Assembly (NCBI RefSeq): GCF_024172095.1
Contig: NZ_JAMZDX010000004.1
Coordinates: 62,001 to 126,000 of the forward strand
Direction: 5' to 3'
Source: Kitasatospora cinereorecta
Lineage (GTDB): Bacteria; Actinomycetota; Actinomycetes; Streptomycetales; Streptomycetaceae
DNA: 64,000 bases
The notes beneath the pieces were generated by a model, which saw nothing but the letters and a program-made list of their open reading frames with translations, was not told the DNA's origin and searched no databases. Below are positions 51,589 to 59,590 of this stretch, one piece after another (within the stretch, counting starts at the first letter, position 1; each line of letters begins with the position of its first letter). The position numbers were made by a program, and so were the translations under genes.

Positions 51589-52308
51589 GTGCACTTCACT
51601 TCCGAACAGCACCTCGACGACGGCGTCGTCGAGCGCGAATTCGTCCTCGGCGAGATCCCCGGCACCCTCTGGACGCCCGGATCCGCCCCGGCCCCGCTGG
51701 TCCTGATGGCCCACAACAACGGCCTGCCCAGGCGCGAGCCGCGGCTGGTGGCCCGGGCCCGGTACACCGCGGCGCGCGGCTACGCGGTGGCCACCATCGA
51801 CGCCGCCGGGTGCGGTGACCGGCCCCGGTCCGCCGCCGACGATCGGGCCCGCGCCGATCTCCGTCGGGCCATGCAGGCCGGCGAGCCGGTCGATGAGATC
51901 TTCGAGTCCTTCGTCGGCCCGCTGGTCGAGAAGGCCGTCCCGGAGTGGCGGACCACCCTGGACGCGCTTCTCGCACTTCCCGAGGTCGACGGCCCGGTCG
52001 GGTACTCGGGCTGGACCGCCCTCGGCATCCACTTGGCGGTGACCGAACCGCGCATCGCCGCCGCAGGCTTCTTCGCCGGGGGCTACGTGCCCCGCGCCCA
52101 GCGCGAGGAGGCCCGGCAGGTCACCGTTCCGCTGCTGTTCCTGCTGCAGTGGGACGACGAGGGCAACCCGCGGCAGCGGGCCCTGGACCTGTTCGACGCC
52201 TTCGGCACCAAGGAGAAGACGCTCCACGCCAACCTAGGCGGTCACACCGGCACCCCGTGGTTCGAACTGGAGGACGGCGGCCGGTTCTACGACCGGCACC
52301 TGAGGTGA
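51589..52308 (+). CDS. Alpha/beta hydrolase, dienelactone-hydrolase-like
   Basis: 239 residues from GTG 51589; no earlier protein-like sequence. The order is that of small alpha/beta hydrolases: PLVLMAHNNGLPRREPRLVARARYTAARGYAVATIDAAGCGDR (strand 3, oxyanion region, strand 4), VDGPVGYSGWTALGIHLAV near residue 142 (G-Y-S-G-W nucleophile elbow, shifted from the usual G-x-S-x-G), VTVPLLFLLQWDDEGNPRQRALDLFDAFG with the acid, and LHANLGGHTGTPWFELEDGGRF with the His. It is probably an esterase or C-C hydrolase; substrate unknown. Confidence 0.8.
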   Translation: MHFTSEQHLDDGVVEREFVLGEIPGTLWTPGSAPAPLVLMAHNNGLPRREPRLVARARYTAARGYAVATIDAAGCGDRPRSAADDRARADLRRAMQAGEPVDEIFESFVGPLVEKAVPEWRTTLDALLALPEVDGPVGYSGWTALGIHLAVTEPRIAAAGFFAGGYVPRAQREEARQVTVPLLFLLQWDDEGNPRQRALDLFDAFGTKEKTLHANLGGHTGTPWFELEDGGRFYDRHLR

Positions 52309-52422
52309 GTCCGGACCGTCGGGCCCTCACCGGACGGTAGGTGACGCGGGCCGGGACGCCGTCCGCCGAGGACAGCTCCCGGCTCGCTGCGTCGGCCCGG
52401 TGGATCGTACGGGCGCTTGTTC

Positions 52423-52439
52423 TTGAATGATCACTCATG
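52423..52439. promoter_or_regulatory. TetR operator site 1 (TTGAATGATCACTCATG)
   Basis: A near-perfect palindrome (TGAATGA/TCACTCA, one mismatch) directly before the TetR gene. Fifteen of its 17 bases recur at 53098-53114, before the next gene. Its overlap with ATG 52437 argues that translation of the TetR gene begins at 52452. Confidence 0.75.
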
Positions 52440-52451
52440 TATGTTCTTCCC

Positions 52452-53036
52452 ATGCCACGACCGCGGGAGTTCGAGCCGGAGCAGGTCCTGGACGCTGCCA
52501 TGCGGCGCTTCTGGGAGCGCGGCTACCGGGCCACGTCCATCGAGGACCTGGTGAAGGCGACGGGGGTCAAGCCGGGGAGCATCTACAGCGCCTTCCCCGG
52601 CGGCAAGCGCGCCCTGTTCCTGAAGTCGCTCGAGCGCTACTCCAAGCTCGTCGTCCCGCAGAAGCTCGGCGAGCTGGACTCCCCCGGCGCCTCGGTGGCG
52701 GAGGTCCGCGGCTACTTCGACGGGCTGGTCCGCGACCTGCTGAGCCCCGAGGGCCGCCAGGGCTGTCTGCTCGTCAACACGGCGATCGAGAACGCCGCCG
52801 AGGACGACGAGGCCGCCGCGGTGGTGCGCGGCCACCTGGCCCGACTCGAGCACTGCATGACCCGGGCGCTGGCGACCGCAGCGCGGCGTGGCGAGGTACG
52901 GGCCGATCTGGACGCGGCCGGCGCCGCCCGGCTGCTGGTCGCCACCGCCCAGGGACTGATGGTCGTGGGGAAGGCCAACCCGGACCAAGCGGTCCTGCGG
53001 GCGATCGTCGACAACGCCTTCGTCGGCCTGACCTGA
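52452..53036 (+). CDS. TetR family transcriptional regulator
   Basis: 194 residues from ATG 52452; an ATG at 52437 is possible but lies inside the operator. The helix-turn-helix is VLDAAMRRFWERGYRATSIEDLVKATGVKPGSIYSAFPGGKRALFLKSL near residues 10-58. The C-terminal part EGRQGCLLVNTAIENAAEDDEAAAVVRGHLARLEHCMTRAL is of the TetR_C_16 (YxaF/LmrA) type. A Cys in GCLLVN stands where some quinone- or electrophile-sensing relatives have one. It is followed by a strong terminator and then by the oxidoreductase gene, with the same operator sequence before both, so it most likely controls itself and the reductase. Confidence 0.92.
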   Translation: MPRPREFEPEQVLDAAMRRFWERGYRATSIEDLVKATGVKPGSIYSAFPGGKRALFLKSLERYSKLVVPQKLGELDSPGASVAEVRGYFDGLVRDLLSPEGRQGCLLVNTAIENAAEDDEAAAVVRGHLARLEHCMTRALATAARRGEVRADLDAAGAARLLVATAQGLMVVGKANPDQAVLRAIVDNAFVGLT

Positions 53037-53057
53037 GCCCCGCCGCACCCGCGGCTC

Positions 53058-53086
53058 GCCGCCACACTCCGTGGCGGCCCTTTTTT
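53058..53086 (+). terminator. Rho-independent terminator after the TetR gene
   Basis: GCCGCCAC and GTGGCGGC form an 8-bp stem around ACTCC, followed by CC and six T. It is a textbook intrinsic terminator, separating the TetR transcript from the next promoter. Confidence 0.85.
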
Positions 53087-53097
53087 CGGCCCCATAG

Positions 53098-53114
53098 TTG
53101 AATGCCCACTCAAG
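53098..53114. promoter_or_regulatory. TetR operator site 2 (TTGAATGCCCACTCAAG)
   Basis: Differs from site 1 at 52423 in only two or three bases and lies 25 bp upstream of the quinone oxidoreductase start. AATAATC follows directly and may be part of the -10 region. Confidence 0.7.
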
Positions 53115-53138
53115 AATAATCAAGAACGGAGTAGCGCC

Positions 53139-54119
53139 ATGCGCGCCATCGTCATCTCGTCCTACGGCGGCCCCGAGGTCCTCACCGCCACCGAGCTCCC
53201 CGACCCGAGCCCCGCCGACGGCGACGTGCTCGTCCGCGTCCGGGCGTTCGGCCTCAACCATGCCGAGACGTACATGCGCAGCGGAGCCTGGGGCGAGGTC
53301 GCTCCGGTCACCGGGATCGAGTGCGCCGGCACCGTCGCCCACGACCCGAGCGGCCGGCTCGCCGAGGGAACGGCCGTCGTCGCCCTTCTCGGCGGCATGG
53401 GCCGGACCCGCAACGGCAGTTACGCCGAACTGGTCACCGTCCCCGCGGGCAACGTGGTGCCGGTGCACACGTCGCTGCCCTGGCCCGACCTGGCCGCCGT
53501 CCCCGAGGTCTACGCCACCGCGTGGAGCGCCCTGCACGGCAACCTCGCCCTACGGCCGGGAGAAACGGTGCTGGTGCGCGGGGCGACGTCCGCGCTGGGC
53601 CAGGCCGCCGTCAGCCTTGCCCGCGACCACGGCGCGACGGTGGTGGCCACCACCCGTGACGCGGGGCGGGCCGGGCTCCTGCGCGAGATCGGCGCCTCGC
53701 ACGTCCTGGTCGACGACGGACAGCTGGCCCCGCAGGTACGGTCCCGCGGGATCGAGGTCGACGCGGTGCTGGACATCGTGGGCAACAGCGTGCTGCGTGA
53801 CTCCCTGGCCGCGGTGCGGCCGCGCGGGCGGGTCTGCCAGCTCGGCTTCCTCGGCGGCCTCGCCCCCGTCCAGGACTTCGCGCCGCTCGCCGACCTGCCC
53901 AGCGGCGTCCAACTCAGCTTCTTCGGCAGTGCGTTCGTCCTGGGTACGCCGGAATTCCCGCTCTCCGCCGTGCCGTTCGACGCCATCCTCGCCAAGGTGG
54001 CGGACGGCACCCACCGGGCCCGCCCCGTCCGGGTGTTCGGTTTCGACGAGATCGTCGAGGCCCACCGGGTGATGGCGTCCGGGACGGCCCTGGGCAAGCT
54101 GGTCGTCACCCTCGACTGA
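53139..54119 (+). CDS. Zinc-type alcohol dehydrogenase / quinone oxidoreductase family protein
   Basis: 326 residues. Medium-chain dehydrogenase/reductase: MRAIVISSYGGPEVLTATELPDPSPADGDVLVRVRAFGLNHAETYMRSG at the N-terminus, ECAGTVAHDPSGR, AELVTVPAGNVVPVHTSLPWPDLAAVPEVYATAWSAL, and the nucleotide-binding TVLVRGATSALGQAAVSLARDHGATVVAT near residue 145. The zinc-binding Cys/His set is absent, so it belongs to the zeta-crystallin/NADPH:quinone reductase group. It probably reduces quinones or enones with NADPH. It is controlled, by the shared operator, by the upstream TetR protein. Confidence 0.93.
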   Translation: MRAIVISSYGGPEVLTATELPDPSPADGDVLVRVRAFGLNHAETYMRSGAWGEVAPVTGIECAGTVAHDPSGRLAEGTAVVALLGGMGRTRNGSYAELVTVPAGNVVPVHTSLPWPDLAAVPEVYATAWSALHGNLALRPGETVLVRGATSALGQAAVSLARDHGATVVATTRDAGRAGLLREIGASHVLVDDGQLAPQVRSRGIEVDAVLDIVGNSVLRDSLAAVRPRGRVCQLGFLGGLAPVQDFAPLADLPSGVQLSFFGSAFVLGTPEFPLSAVPFDAILAKVADGTHRARPVRVFGFDEIVEAHRVMASGTALGKLVVTLD

Positions 54120-54313
54120 CCGACGCCCCCGGACCGGCCGAACCGGCCGTCCGAGCCCGGCGCGGCGACGACACCCGCCCCGCCGGGCCGGCCGTGACAC
54201 CGCGACCGGCCGAACCACCACGAATCCGTCATTTTCGACACATCGTCACATACCTTGCGAGCGGCAGCCGCGACGGAACAGTCGCGGGCTTTCCTCTAGG
54301 AGGCAAGGACACC

Positions 54314-55459
54314 GTGCAGAAGATCACCCGTCTCGCCGTCGCCGTCGCGACCGCCCTCGCGACGGCGGCCGTGTGCGCCCCGGTCGCGTCCGCGGCGCAC
54401 GGCGGCGCAGGCCGTCCCCACGGCGGGAACCACGCCGTGTTCGTCCAGAACGACAACCCGGCGGGCAACCAGGTCATCGCCTACCGCCGCGCGGACGACG
54501 GGCACCTGACCCAGGCCGCCACCTACGACACCCACGGCCTCGGCGGCGTCCTCGACGGCTCGGTCGCTGACCACCTCGCCTCCCAGGGCTCCCTCACCTA
54601 CGACCCGCGCCACGCCCTGCTGTACGCGGTGAACGCCGGGAGCGACACCGTCTCCGTCTTCGCCGTGGACGGCGACCGGCTCGCACTGCGGCAGGTGGTC
54701 GGCTCGGGCGGCCGCTTCCCGGTCAGCGTCGCCGTCCACGACGACGTGGTGTACGTGCTCAACGCCCTGGACGGCGGCTCCGTCCAGGGCTACACCGTCC
54801 ACGGGGGCCGCCTGCACGAGGAGGCGGACTGGAACCGCTGCCTGGGACTCGACCCGAACGCCACCCCCCAGTTCACCAACACCCCGGGACAGGTCGGCTT
54901 CACCGGCGAGGGCTCCCAGCTCGTGGTCACCACCAAGGCGAACGGCAGCAGCCTGCTGGTGTTCGGCCTCGACCGCTCCGGCGCCCCGGCCGACACCCCC
55001 GTCACCACGCAGCTGCCCGGGGCCGTCCCGTTCGCGTTCGTCCCCAACGGCCGACGCGGGCTGTTCCTCGCCGAGGCGGGCACGAACGCCGTGGCGACCG
55101 TCACCGTCAACCGCGACGGCACAGTCACGCAGGAAGCCTCCGCGGCCACCGGCCAGGCGGCCACCTGCTGGATCGTCGCCGTCCGCGACCTGCTCTACAC
55201 CTCCAACGCCGGCAGCTCGACCCTCACCGGCTTCCGCACCGCCGACCACGGCCGCAGCCTGACCGCCCTCGGCAACACCCCCACCGACCCGGGCACCGTC
55301 GACGCCGCCGTCTCCTCCGACGGGCACTACCTGTACGCCCAGACCGGCGTCCACGGCATCCTCGACGAGTTCGCGATCAACGACGACGGCTCCCTCACCG
55401 CCCTCGGCTCGCAGACCGTCCCGAACGGCGTCGGCGGCGAGGGCATCGTCGCCTTCTGA
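54314..55459 (+). CDS. Secreted beta-propeller protein (lactonase-like)
   Basis: 381 residues from GTG 54314 with AGGAGG before it. Signal peptide VQKITRLAVAVATALATAAVCAPVASAA; the mature part is a seven-blade propeller of the 6-phosphogluconolactonase/YVTN type. Repeated strands are GNHAVFVQNDNPAGNQVIAYRR, LLYAVNAGSDTVSVFAVDGDRL, VYVLNALDGGSVQGYTVHGG, SLLVFGLDRSGAP, LLYTSNAGSSTLTGFRTADHG, and HYLYAQTGVHGILDEFAINDDGSL. Secreted members are widespread in Streptomyces and not clearly enzymatic. An extracellular binding or lactonase role is inferred. Confidence 0.88.
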   Translation: MQKITRLAVAVATALATAAVCAPVASAAHGGAGRPHGGNHAVFVQNDNPAGNQVIAYRRADDGHLTQAATYDTHGLGGVLDGSVADHLASQGSLTYDPRHALLYAVNAGSDTVSVFAVDGDRLALRQVVGSGGRFPVSVAVHDDVVYVLNALDGGSVQGYTVHGGRLHEEADWNRCLGLDPNATPQFTNTPGQVGFTGEGSQLVVTTKANGSSLLVFGLDRSGAPADTPVTTQLPGAVPFAFVPNGRRGLFLAEAGTNAVATVTVNRDGTVTQEASAATGQAATCWIVAVRDLLYTSNAGSSTLTGFRTADHGRSLTALGNTPTDPGTVDAAVSSDGHYLYAQTGVHGILDEFAINDDGSLTALGSQTVPNGVGGEGIVAF

Positions 55460-55506
55460 CCCGCGAGGCGCTTCACCGCGAGTAGCCCTGCGAAGCTCTG
55501 CGAGGC

Positions 55507-55713
55507 TCACCCTGTCGGCGGCACCGCCGCCGGCAGGGTGCGCAGCTGCCGGTCGTAGTCGGCCAGCAGCTGCGCGAGCTGGTGCAGCGACTCGGTGGGG
55601 ACGTCGTCGGGCGCGGTGTCGACCATGTAACGGGCGGCGGCGACCAGCGCGGCCAGCTCGTAGGCGTGGAGGGTGACACGCAGGACGGCGGGCCGCACGC
55701 GCTCCAGCTCCAT
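55507..55713 (-). CDS. Small unknown helical protein coupled to an AhpD-like gene
   Basis: 68 residues: MELERVRPAVLRVTLHAYEL, then AALVAAARYMVDTAPDDVPT and an end SLHQLAQLLADYDRQLRTLP. Its ATG shares one base with the stop of the AhpD-like gene (TGATG), so it is translated from the same transcript. Two amphipathic helices suggest a small dimer. No family recognised; the coupling suggests a partner role. Confidence 0.7.
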   Translation of the reverse strand: MELERVRPAVLRVTLHAYELAALVAAARYMVDTAPDDVPTESLHQLAQLLADYDRQLRTLPAAVPPTG

Positions 55714-56111
55714 CAGCCGGCCTTCGAGCGGACGTAGTCCGTGACCTGGGCGAGTTCGGCGGCGAACTGGTCGTAGTCCTCCTGCATGCCGTTGATGTAG
55801 GCGCTCCAGCCGAGGCTGGCCTTGGCGTAGTGGACGGCCTCCTGGATCTCCTCGTCGGTGGCGCCGAAGAGCTTGGCGGCCTCGGTGTGGAACAGGCTGC
55901 AGTACTTGCACTTGGTCTCGGCGTGCAGCCCGACCCCGATCAGCTCCTTGTACTTGTTCGGAATGAGCGTCTCACCGAGTTCGATGCGCTTGAAGATCTC
56001 CCACTCCGGGCCGAGCAGCTCGGTGGGAATGGCACTGAAGAAGTGCGGGACCAGGCCCAGGGTCTCCTTGATGTCGGCCTCGATCTCGCCGCGGTTCACC
56101 GGAGCAGCCAT
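55713..56111 (-). CDS. AhpD-like / carboxymuconolactone decarboxylase-family protein
   Basis: 132 residues; GAGGAGG precedes the ATG. The redox motif is KCKYCSLFHTEAAKLFGATDEEIQEAVHYA near residue 64, the AhpD-type C-x-x-C-x-x-x-H. The N-terminal part is LGLVPHFFSAIPTELLGPEWEIFKRIELGETLIPNKYKELIGVGLHAE. The helical fold and the CxxC-His set suggest peroxidase or thiol reductant activity in the cytosol. It forms an operon with the following small gene. Confidence 0.9.
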   Translation of the reverse strand: MAAPVNRGEIEADIKETLGLVPHFFSAIPTELLGPEWEIFKRIELGETLIPNKYKELIGVGLHAETKCKYCSLFHTEAAKLFGATDEEIQEAVHYAKASLGWSAYINGMQEDYDQFAAELAQVTDYVRSKAG

Positions 56112-56321
56112 GGCGGCATCCTCCTCGTCGGCCGTCACACCCGGCTCGACCCCGCCCGCGCCGGCCGCGCGGGCTGCCGAGGGCCGAACGCTCCCAGCAC
56201 CCGCACGCAGGCATCCACCGCACCGGTGGGCACCGGCCATCGGCCCGCCCTGGAGGCTGCGGGGGTGATGGCGGCATGAGGCCGTACCTCCAACCTAGCC
56301 GCCCTGGCCGCCGCATTTCCA

Positions 56322-56430
56322 GCCTGCGCGGTCGACGAGATGGTGATCTTCCGCCTCGCCGACGGTAGGATCGCCGAAGCCTGGGAGGTCTACGACGAGA
56401 CAGGCATGTGGCGACAACTCGACACCACAC
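56322..56430 (+). pseudogene. C-terminal remnant of a SnoaL-like protein
   Basis: The frame reads AVDEMVIFRLADGRIAEAWE followed by VYDETGMWRQL, the closing strand pair of SnoaL-type proteins (F-R-x-x-D-G-R-I-x-E-x-W-x-x-x-D). No start or earlier part remains, and the frame continues into low-quality sequence. It is the second SnoaL end fragment in this window. Confidence 0.6.
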
Positions 56431-56529
56431 CACCCGCCTGCCTCGGACCGGCACCGTCGACCCCGGCAGTTCCCTCCCCCGCCGTCATGCCGGCACCACC
56501 GTCCCGGACCAGCCCGGCTCGGAGGATGT

Positions 56530-56964
56530 TCAGTCGATACAGAACTCGTTTCCCTCGATGTCCAGCATCGGGATGCACGACTCGTTCTCCTCATCGGCGT
56601 ACAGCGTTCGCACGTGGGTCGCACCGAGCGCGACCAGTCGTGCGCACTCGGCTTCGAGCGCGGCGAGGCGCTCGTCGCCCACCAGCCCGGTGCCGGCCCG
56701 AACGTCGAGATGCACCCGGTTCTTGACGACCTTGCCTTCAGGAACTCGTTGGAAGTACAGGCGCGGGCCCACTCCAGAGGGATCGCTGCAGGCGGACCAC
56801 GATCCCCGCTTCTCAGGAGGCAGGGTGCGGTTGAAATCGTCCCAGGTCGTGAACCCCTCCGGCGGCGGCGGCATGACGTACCCCAACACTTCGCACCAGA
56901 AGCGGGCCAGGCGCTCAGGTTCTGCGCAGTCAAAGGTGACTTGAAACTTCTTGATTGCCGACAT
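56530..56964 (-). CDS. VOC (glyoxalase/bleomycin-resistance) family protein
   Basis: 144 residues. N-terminal strand and helix KKFQVTFDCAEPERLARFWCEVLGYVMPPPPEGFTTWDDF, then PEKRGSWSACSDPSGVGPRLYFQRVPEGKVVKNRVHLDVRAG with the NRVHLDV strand typical of the PhnB-like VOC subgroup, and ATHVRTLYADEENESCIPMLDIEGNEFCID at the end. The fold binds a metal and small ligands. The specific reaction is unknown. No obvious neighbours. Confidence 0.9.
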   Translation of the reverse strand: MSAIKKFQVTFDCAEPERLARFWCEVLGYVMPPPPEGFTTWDDFNRTLPPEKRGSWSACSDPSGVGPRLYFQRVPEGKVVKNRVHLDVRAGTGLVGDERLAALEAECARLVALGATHVRTLYADEENESCIPMLDIEGNEFCID

Positions 56965-57046
56965 CGGCGCACCGTACCGCGCACCAGGGGGACCCTGCCA
57001 GGACCGTCCCTGTGCCAAGGCGCCGGGCACACGACCACGGTGGTCG

Positions 57047-57451
57047 TCAGCCGCCGCGCTGGGCCCTGTGAGCGCCGTACGCCTCCAGGAATCCCTGGAT
57101 CGCCTGAAAGCCGTCCCCGAAGGACGCGGGCCGCCACTTCGCCTTGCTGCCGCTGCGGTAGCGGAGATCGAGCCAGGCGGAGATGTTCACGATGGTGCTG
57201 TCGGAGAAGCTCTGCCCGCGGACCTTCAGGTCCACCGCGGCAAGCTCGGCAAAGTTCACGACCTCCGGCGTCGTGCTCGCGTCGCGGTATTCGACGGCGG
57301 CGTCGGGGGTGATGACCAGCAGCGGATCGGGGTCGTGCGAGGACCCACGCAGCAGGCCGGACAGTTTCCCCCGCTTCTTGGTGAAGACCCGCCAGTTCGC
57401 CGGCACCGTGCCCTGGCGAGCCTGTTCGAGGATGGTCTGCGGGTCGGTCAT
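57047..57451 (-). CDS. Unknown small soluble protein
   Basis: 134 residues: MTDPQTILEQARQGTVPANW, then KRGKLSGLLRGSSHDPDPLLVITPDAAVEYRD, FAELAAVDLKVRGQSFSDSTIVNISAWLDLRYRSGSKAKWRPASFGD and an end FQAIQGFLEAYGAHRAQRGG. The sequence resembles a PH-like or beta-barrel fold closed by a helix. No family recognised; a soluble cytosolic protein. Confidence 0.7.
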   Translation of the reverse strand: MTDPQTILEQARQGTVPANWRVFTKKRGKLSGLLRGSSHDPDPLLVITPDAAVEYRDASTTPEVVNFAELAAVDLKVRGQSFSDSTIVNISAWLDLRYRSGSKAKWRPASFGDGFQAIQGFLEAYGAHRAQRGG

Positions 57452-57607
57452 GCCGCCTCCATTGCTTGCTGGCTCCCAATGGATTGTCCGTCCACAAAGA
57501 ACCGTCTGCCACCGCGGCTCCGATCAGCCGTCAGTCGGATGCGGGCGCCCCAACGCGCCTGTCTCCCTCCCCACCGAAGCACCACCGCCACCCCCGGCGA
57601 TCCGCCG

Positions 57608-57660
57608 CTCCCGTGCGGCGGCGCCGGCGCCGGGGCAGGCGCCGGGCCGCCGCACGGGAG
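57608..57660. terminator. Perfect 15-bp stem hairpin, possible terminator
   Basis: CTCCCGTGCGGCGGC (57608-57622) and GCCGCCGCACGGGAG (57646-57660) are exact reverse complements, with further self-complementary GCCGGCGCC/GGCGCC inside the loop. It lies just past the 3' end of the minus-strand gene at 57664. No T run follows, so termination is an inference. Confidence 0.45.
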
Positions 57661-57663
57661 TGG

Positions 57664-58158
57664 TCAGGCCGCCGGCGCCTGGGCAGGTACTGCCGAAACG
57701 GCCGGGGCGGAGGGGGCGGCCGGTGTCGGGGCGGGTGCCACGGCGGTCGGCAGGCTCGGGGCGGGAGCCGGGCCGGTCCGGGCGGTCGCCGCGGGTGCGG
57801 TCGAGTCCGCCGCGGGAGCGGCGGGCGAGGCGGTGGCGGGCGAGGATGCGGCGGGCGACCGCATCATCAACTCGGTGCTCTGCCGTGCCTGTTCCACCTG
57901 CGGGGCGAGGGCCGCAGCGGGCTGCTCCAGGGCCGGGTTGCCACGGGCGGCCCGTGCGAGCGTGGCGGATTCCGGCCGGGCGGCCAGGAGCTGGCTGGCG
58001 ACCTCGTCGAGGCTGACCGCGCGCTGCAGGCGCGTGGCGAGCCGACCGGCCTCCCGTCCGAGCGAGGCGACGTCGTTCCAGCTGAGGGTGAGGACGACGC
58101 GGAGTTCGGCGTTCCCGTCCGGCAGCGCACGGAGGGGCGATACGGGCAGATCGTTCAC
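57664..58158 (-). CDS. Unknown protein with a long Ala/Pro-rich tail
   Basis: 164 residues from GTG 58158. The first 90 are structured: LRALPDGNAELRVVLTLSWNDVASLGREAGRLATRLQRAVSLDEVASQLLAARPES, then RAARGNPALEQPAAALAPQVEQARQSTELMMRSP. The rest is a low-complexity Ala/Pro/Ser/Thr tail (APAPSLPTAVAPAPTPAAPS). No signal peptide or membrane segment. No family recognised. Extreme composition in the tail lowers certainty about the exact end. Confidence 0.55.
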   Translation of the reverse strand: MNDLPVSPLRALPDGNAELRVVLTLSWNDVASLGREAGRLATRLQRAVSLDEVASQLLAARPESATLARAARGNPALEQPAAALAPQVEQARQSTELMMRSPAASSPATASPAAPAADSTAPAATARTGPAPAPSLPTAVAPAPTPAAPSAPAVSAVPAQAPAA

Positions 58159-58454
58159 GGGACCATCCTCGATTCGGTGCGGACGACGGACGACCGACGG
58201 CCGGTGCGGCCGCGCGTTCATAGGGAGAGAGAGCCGATCCGGCGAACCAGCCCGCCACTTTGCCCATCTTTTACCTTCCGATCGCGACCGACCGGGCCTC
58301 GCCTGGCGTGTCGTCATGTCGCGGGCGCGGTCCGCCCCGCGGCGGCTTCGGCGGACGCCGCGGCGGCTTCGGCGGCGCGGTCGCGGGCCCGATCCCGACC
58401 GTAAAGTGGGCGACGACTCCCCGATCCGAATCGCGTGGGACCCGGAGGTGCAGC

Positions 58455-58922
58455 ATGGCGAGGCGTGACTACGAGGACGACCCGGACGCCCCGAAGCCCA
58501 ACAGCCTCGTACCGGCCGCGTCCGTGATCGTCGTCGACGACACGGGCCGGGTGCTGCTGCAGCGGCGCACCGACAACGGCATGTGGGCGCCGCCCGGCGG
58601 CGTGATGGAGCTGGGCGAGTCGCTGGCCGGGTGCGGGATCCGGGAGACGCTCGAGGAGACGGGGATCCGGATCAAAATCGCCGGCATCGTCGGCACCTAC
58701 ACCGACCCGGGCCACATCCTCGCGTACGACGACGGCGAGGTCCGGCAGGAGTTCTCGATCTGCCTGTTGGGCCGCCCGGTCGGCGGCGGGCTCCGCACGT
58801 CCGGCGAGTCGCACGAGGTGGGCTGGTTCCGTCCGGAGGAGACCGACGGCCTGCCGATGGTGGCGAGCATCCGCAAGCGGCTCACGGACTGGCGCTCCGG
58901 CGCCATCCCCGTGGTCCGCTGA
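58455..58922 (+). CDS. Nudix hydrolase
   Basis: 155 residues from ATG 58455 with GGAGG before it. The Nudix box GGVMELGESLAGCGIRETLEETGI near residues 48-71 fits G-x5-E-x7-R-E-U-x-E-E-x-G-U exactly. The rest is typical of the MutT-like ADP-ribose/nucleotide group (SVIVVDDTGRVLLQRRTDNGMWAPPGG, SHEVGWFRPEETDGLPM). It should hydrolyse a nucleoside diphosphate linked to another moiety. It stands 17 bp before a CYTH gene and may be cotranscribed with it. Confidence 0.92.
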   Translation: MARRDYEDDPDAPKPNSLVPAASVIVVDDTGRVLLQRRTDNGMWAPPGGVMELGESLAGCGIRETLEETGIRIKIAGIVGTYTDPGHILAYDDGEVRQEFSICLLGRPVGGGLRTSGESHEVGWFRPEETDGLPMVASIRKRLTDWRSGAIPVVR

Positions 58923-58939
58923 CGGCAGGGGCGGCCACG

Positions 58940-59512
58940 GTGATCGAGGCGGAGTTGAAGGCGCGCGTCCACGACCCCGAGCGCATGCGGGCGCTGCTGG
59001 AGGACGCGTACGGCCCCGGCCGGTACGAGGTGTACCGCGACACCTACTACGACGACCCGGCCGGTGAGCTGATGGGCGGCGACCGGGAGTTGCGGATCCG
59101 GACCGTACACGGTGCCGGCGGCACCCGGACCGTCCTCACGTACAAGGGAGCCAGGGTCGACGCGGCCTCCGGCTCGAAGCCGGAGTACGAGACCGGTGTC
59201 GAGGACGGCGACGCGGCGCACGCCATCCTCCGCGGCCTCGGCCACGTGCCGCGGATCGCCTTCGAGAAGCGGTGCAGCAGCTACGCCTTCACCGTGGACG
59301 GCCGCCGGCTCCTGGCCACGCTGGTCCGCGTGCCCGAGATCGACGGCACGTTCCTCGAGGTCGAGACCATGGCGAAGGACGAGGGCGACCTTCCCGGCGC
59401 GCTGGCCGTCGTCCGCGGCGTCCTCGCCGACCTGGGCGTCGCGGTGGACGACCTCACCACCGAGCTGTACACGGACGCGGTCGCCGCCGCGCGCGGACCG
59501 CGGCACGGCTGA
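58940..59512 (+). CDS. CYTH-domain protein, class IV adenylate cyclase-like
   Basis: 190 residues from GTG 58940. The defining E-x-E-x-K signature is IEAELKARV at the N-terminus. The tunnel-lining pattern follows: YRDTYYDDPAGELMGGDRELRIRTV, TRTVLTYKGAR, KPEYETGVEDGDAAHAILRGLGH, AFEKRCSSYAFTVDGRRLLATLVRVPEIDGTFLEVETMAKDEGD and DDLTTELYTDAVA. CYTH proteins are triphosphate tunnel enzymes: cyclases, thiamine triphosphatases or tripolyphosphatases. The CyaB/class IV type is closest by length and the FLEVET motif; the reaction is not fixed by sequence. Confidence 0.9.
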   Translation: MIEAELKARVHDPERMRALLEDAYGPGRYEVYRDTYYDDPAGELMGGDRELRIRTVHGAGGTRTVLTYKGARVDAASGSKPEYETGVEDGDAAHAILRGLGHVPRIAFEKRCSSYAFTVDGRRLLATLVRVPEIDGTFLEVETMAKDEGDLPGALAVVRGVLADLGVAVDDLTTELYTDAVAAARGPRHG

Positions 59513-59590
59513 ACCGCCCCGGCTCCGTACGGGCTACGCGCCGGGCGAACAACCTGCGCTCCGACCGTCCGCACCCGCACGGTGGAAACC

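Noticed and set aside
57524..58317. Long overlapping frames on both strands around 57.5-58.3 kb
   Set aside because: They are GC-skew shadows of the Ala/Pro-rich gene at 57664; only that frame shows a normal third-position pattern and a protein-like N-terminus.
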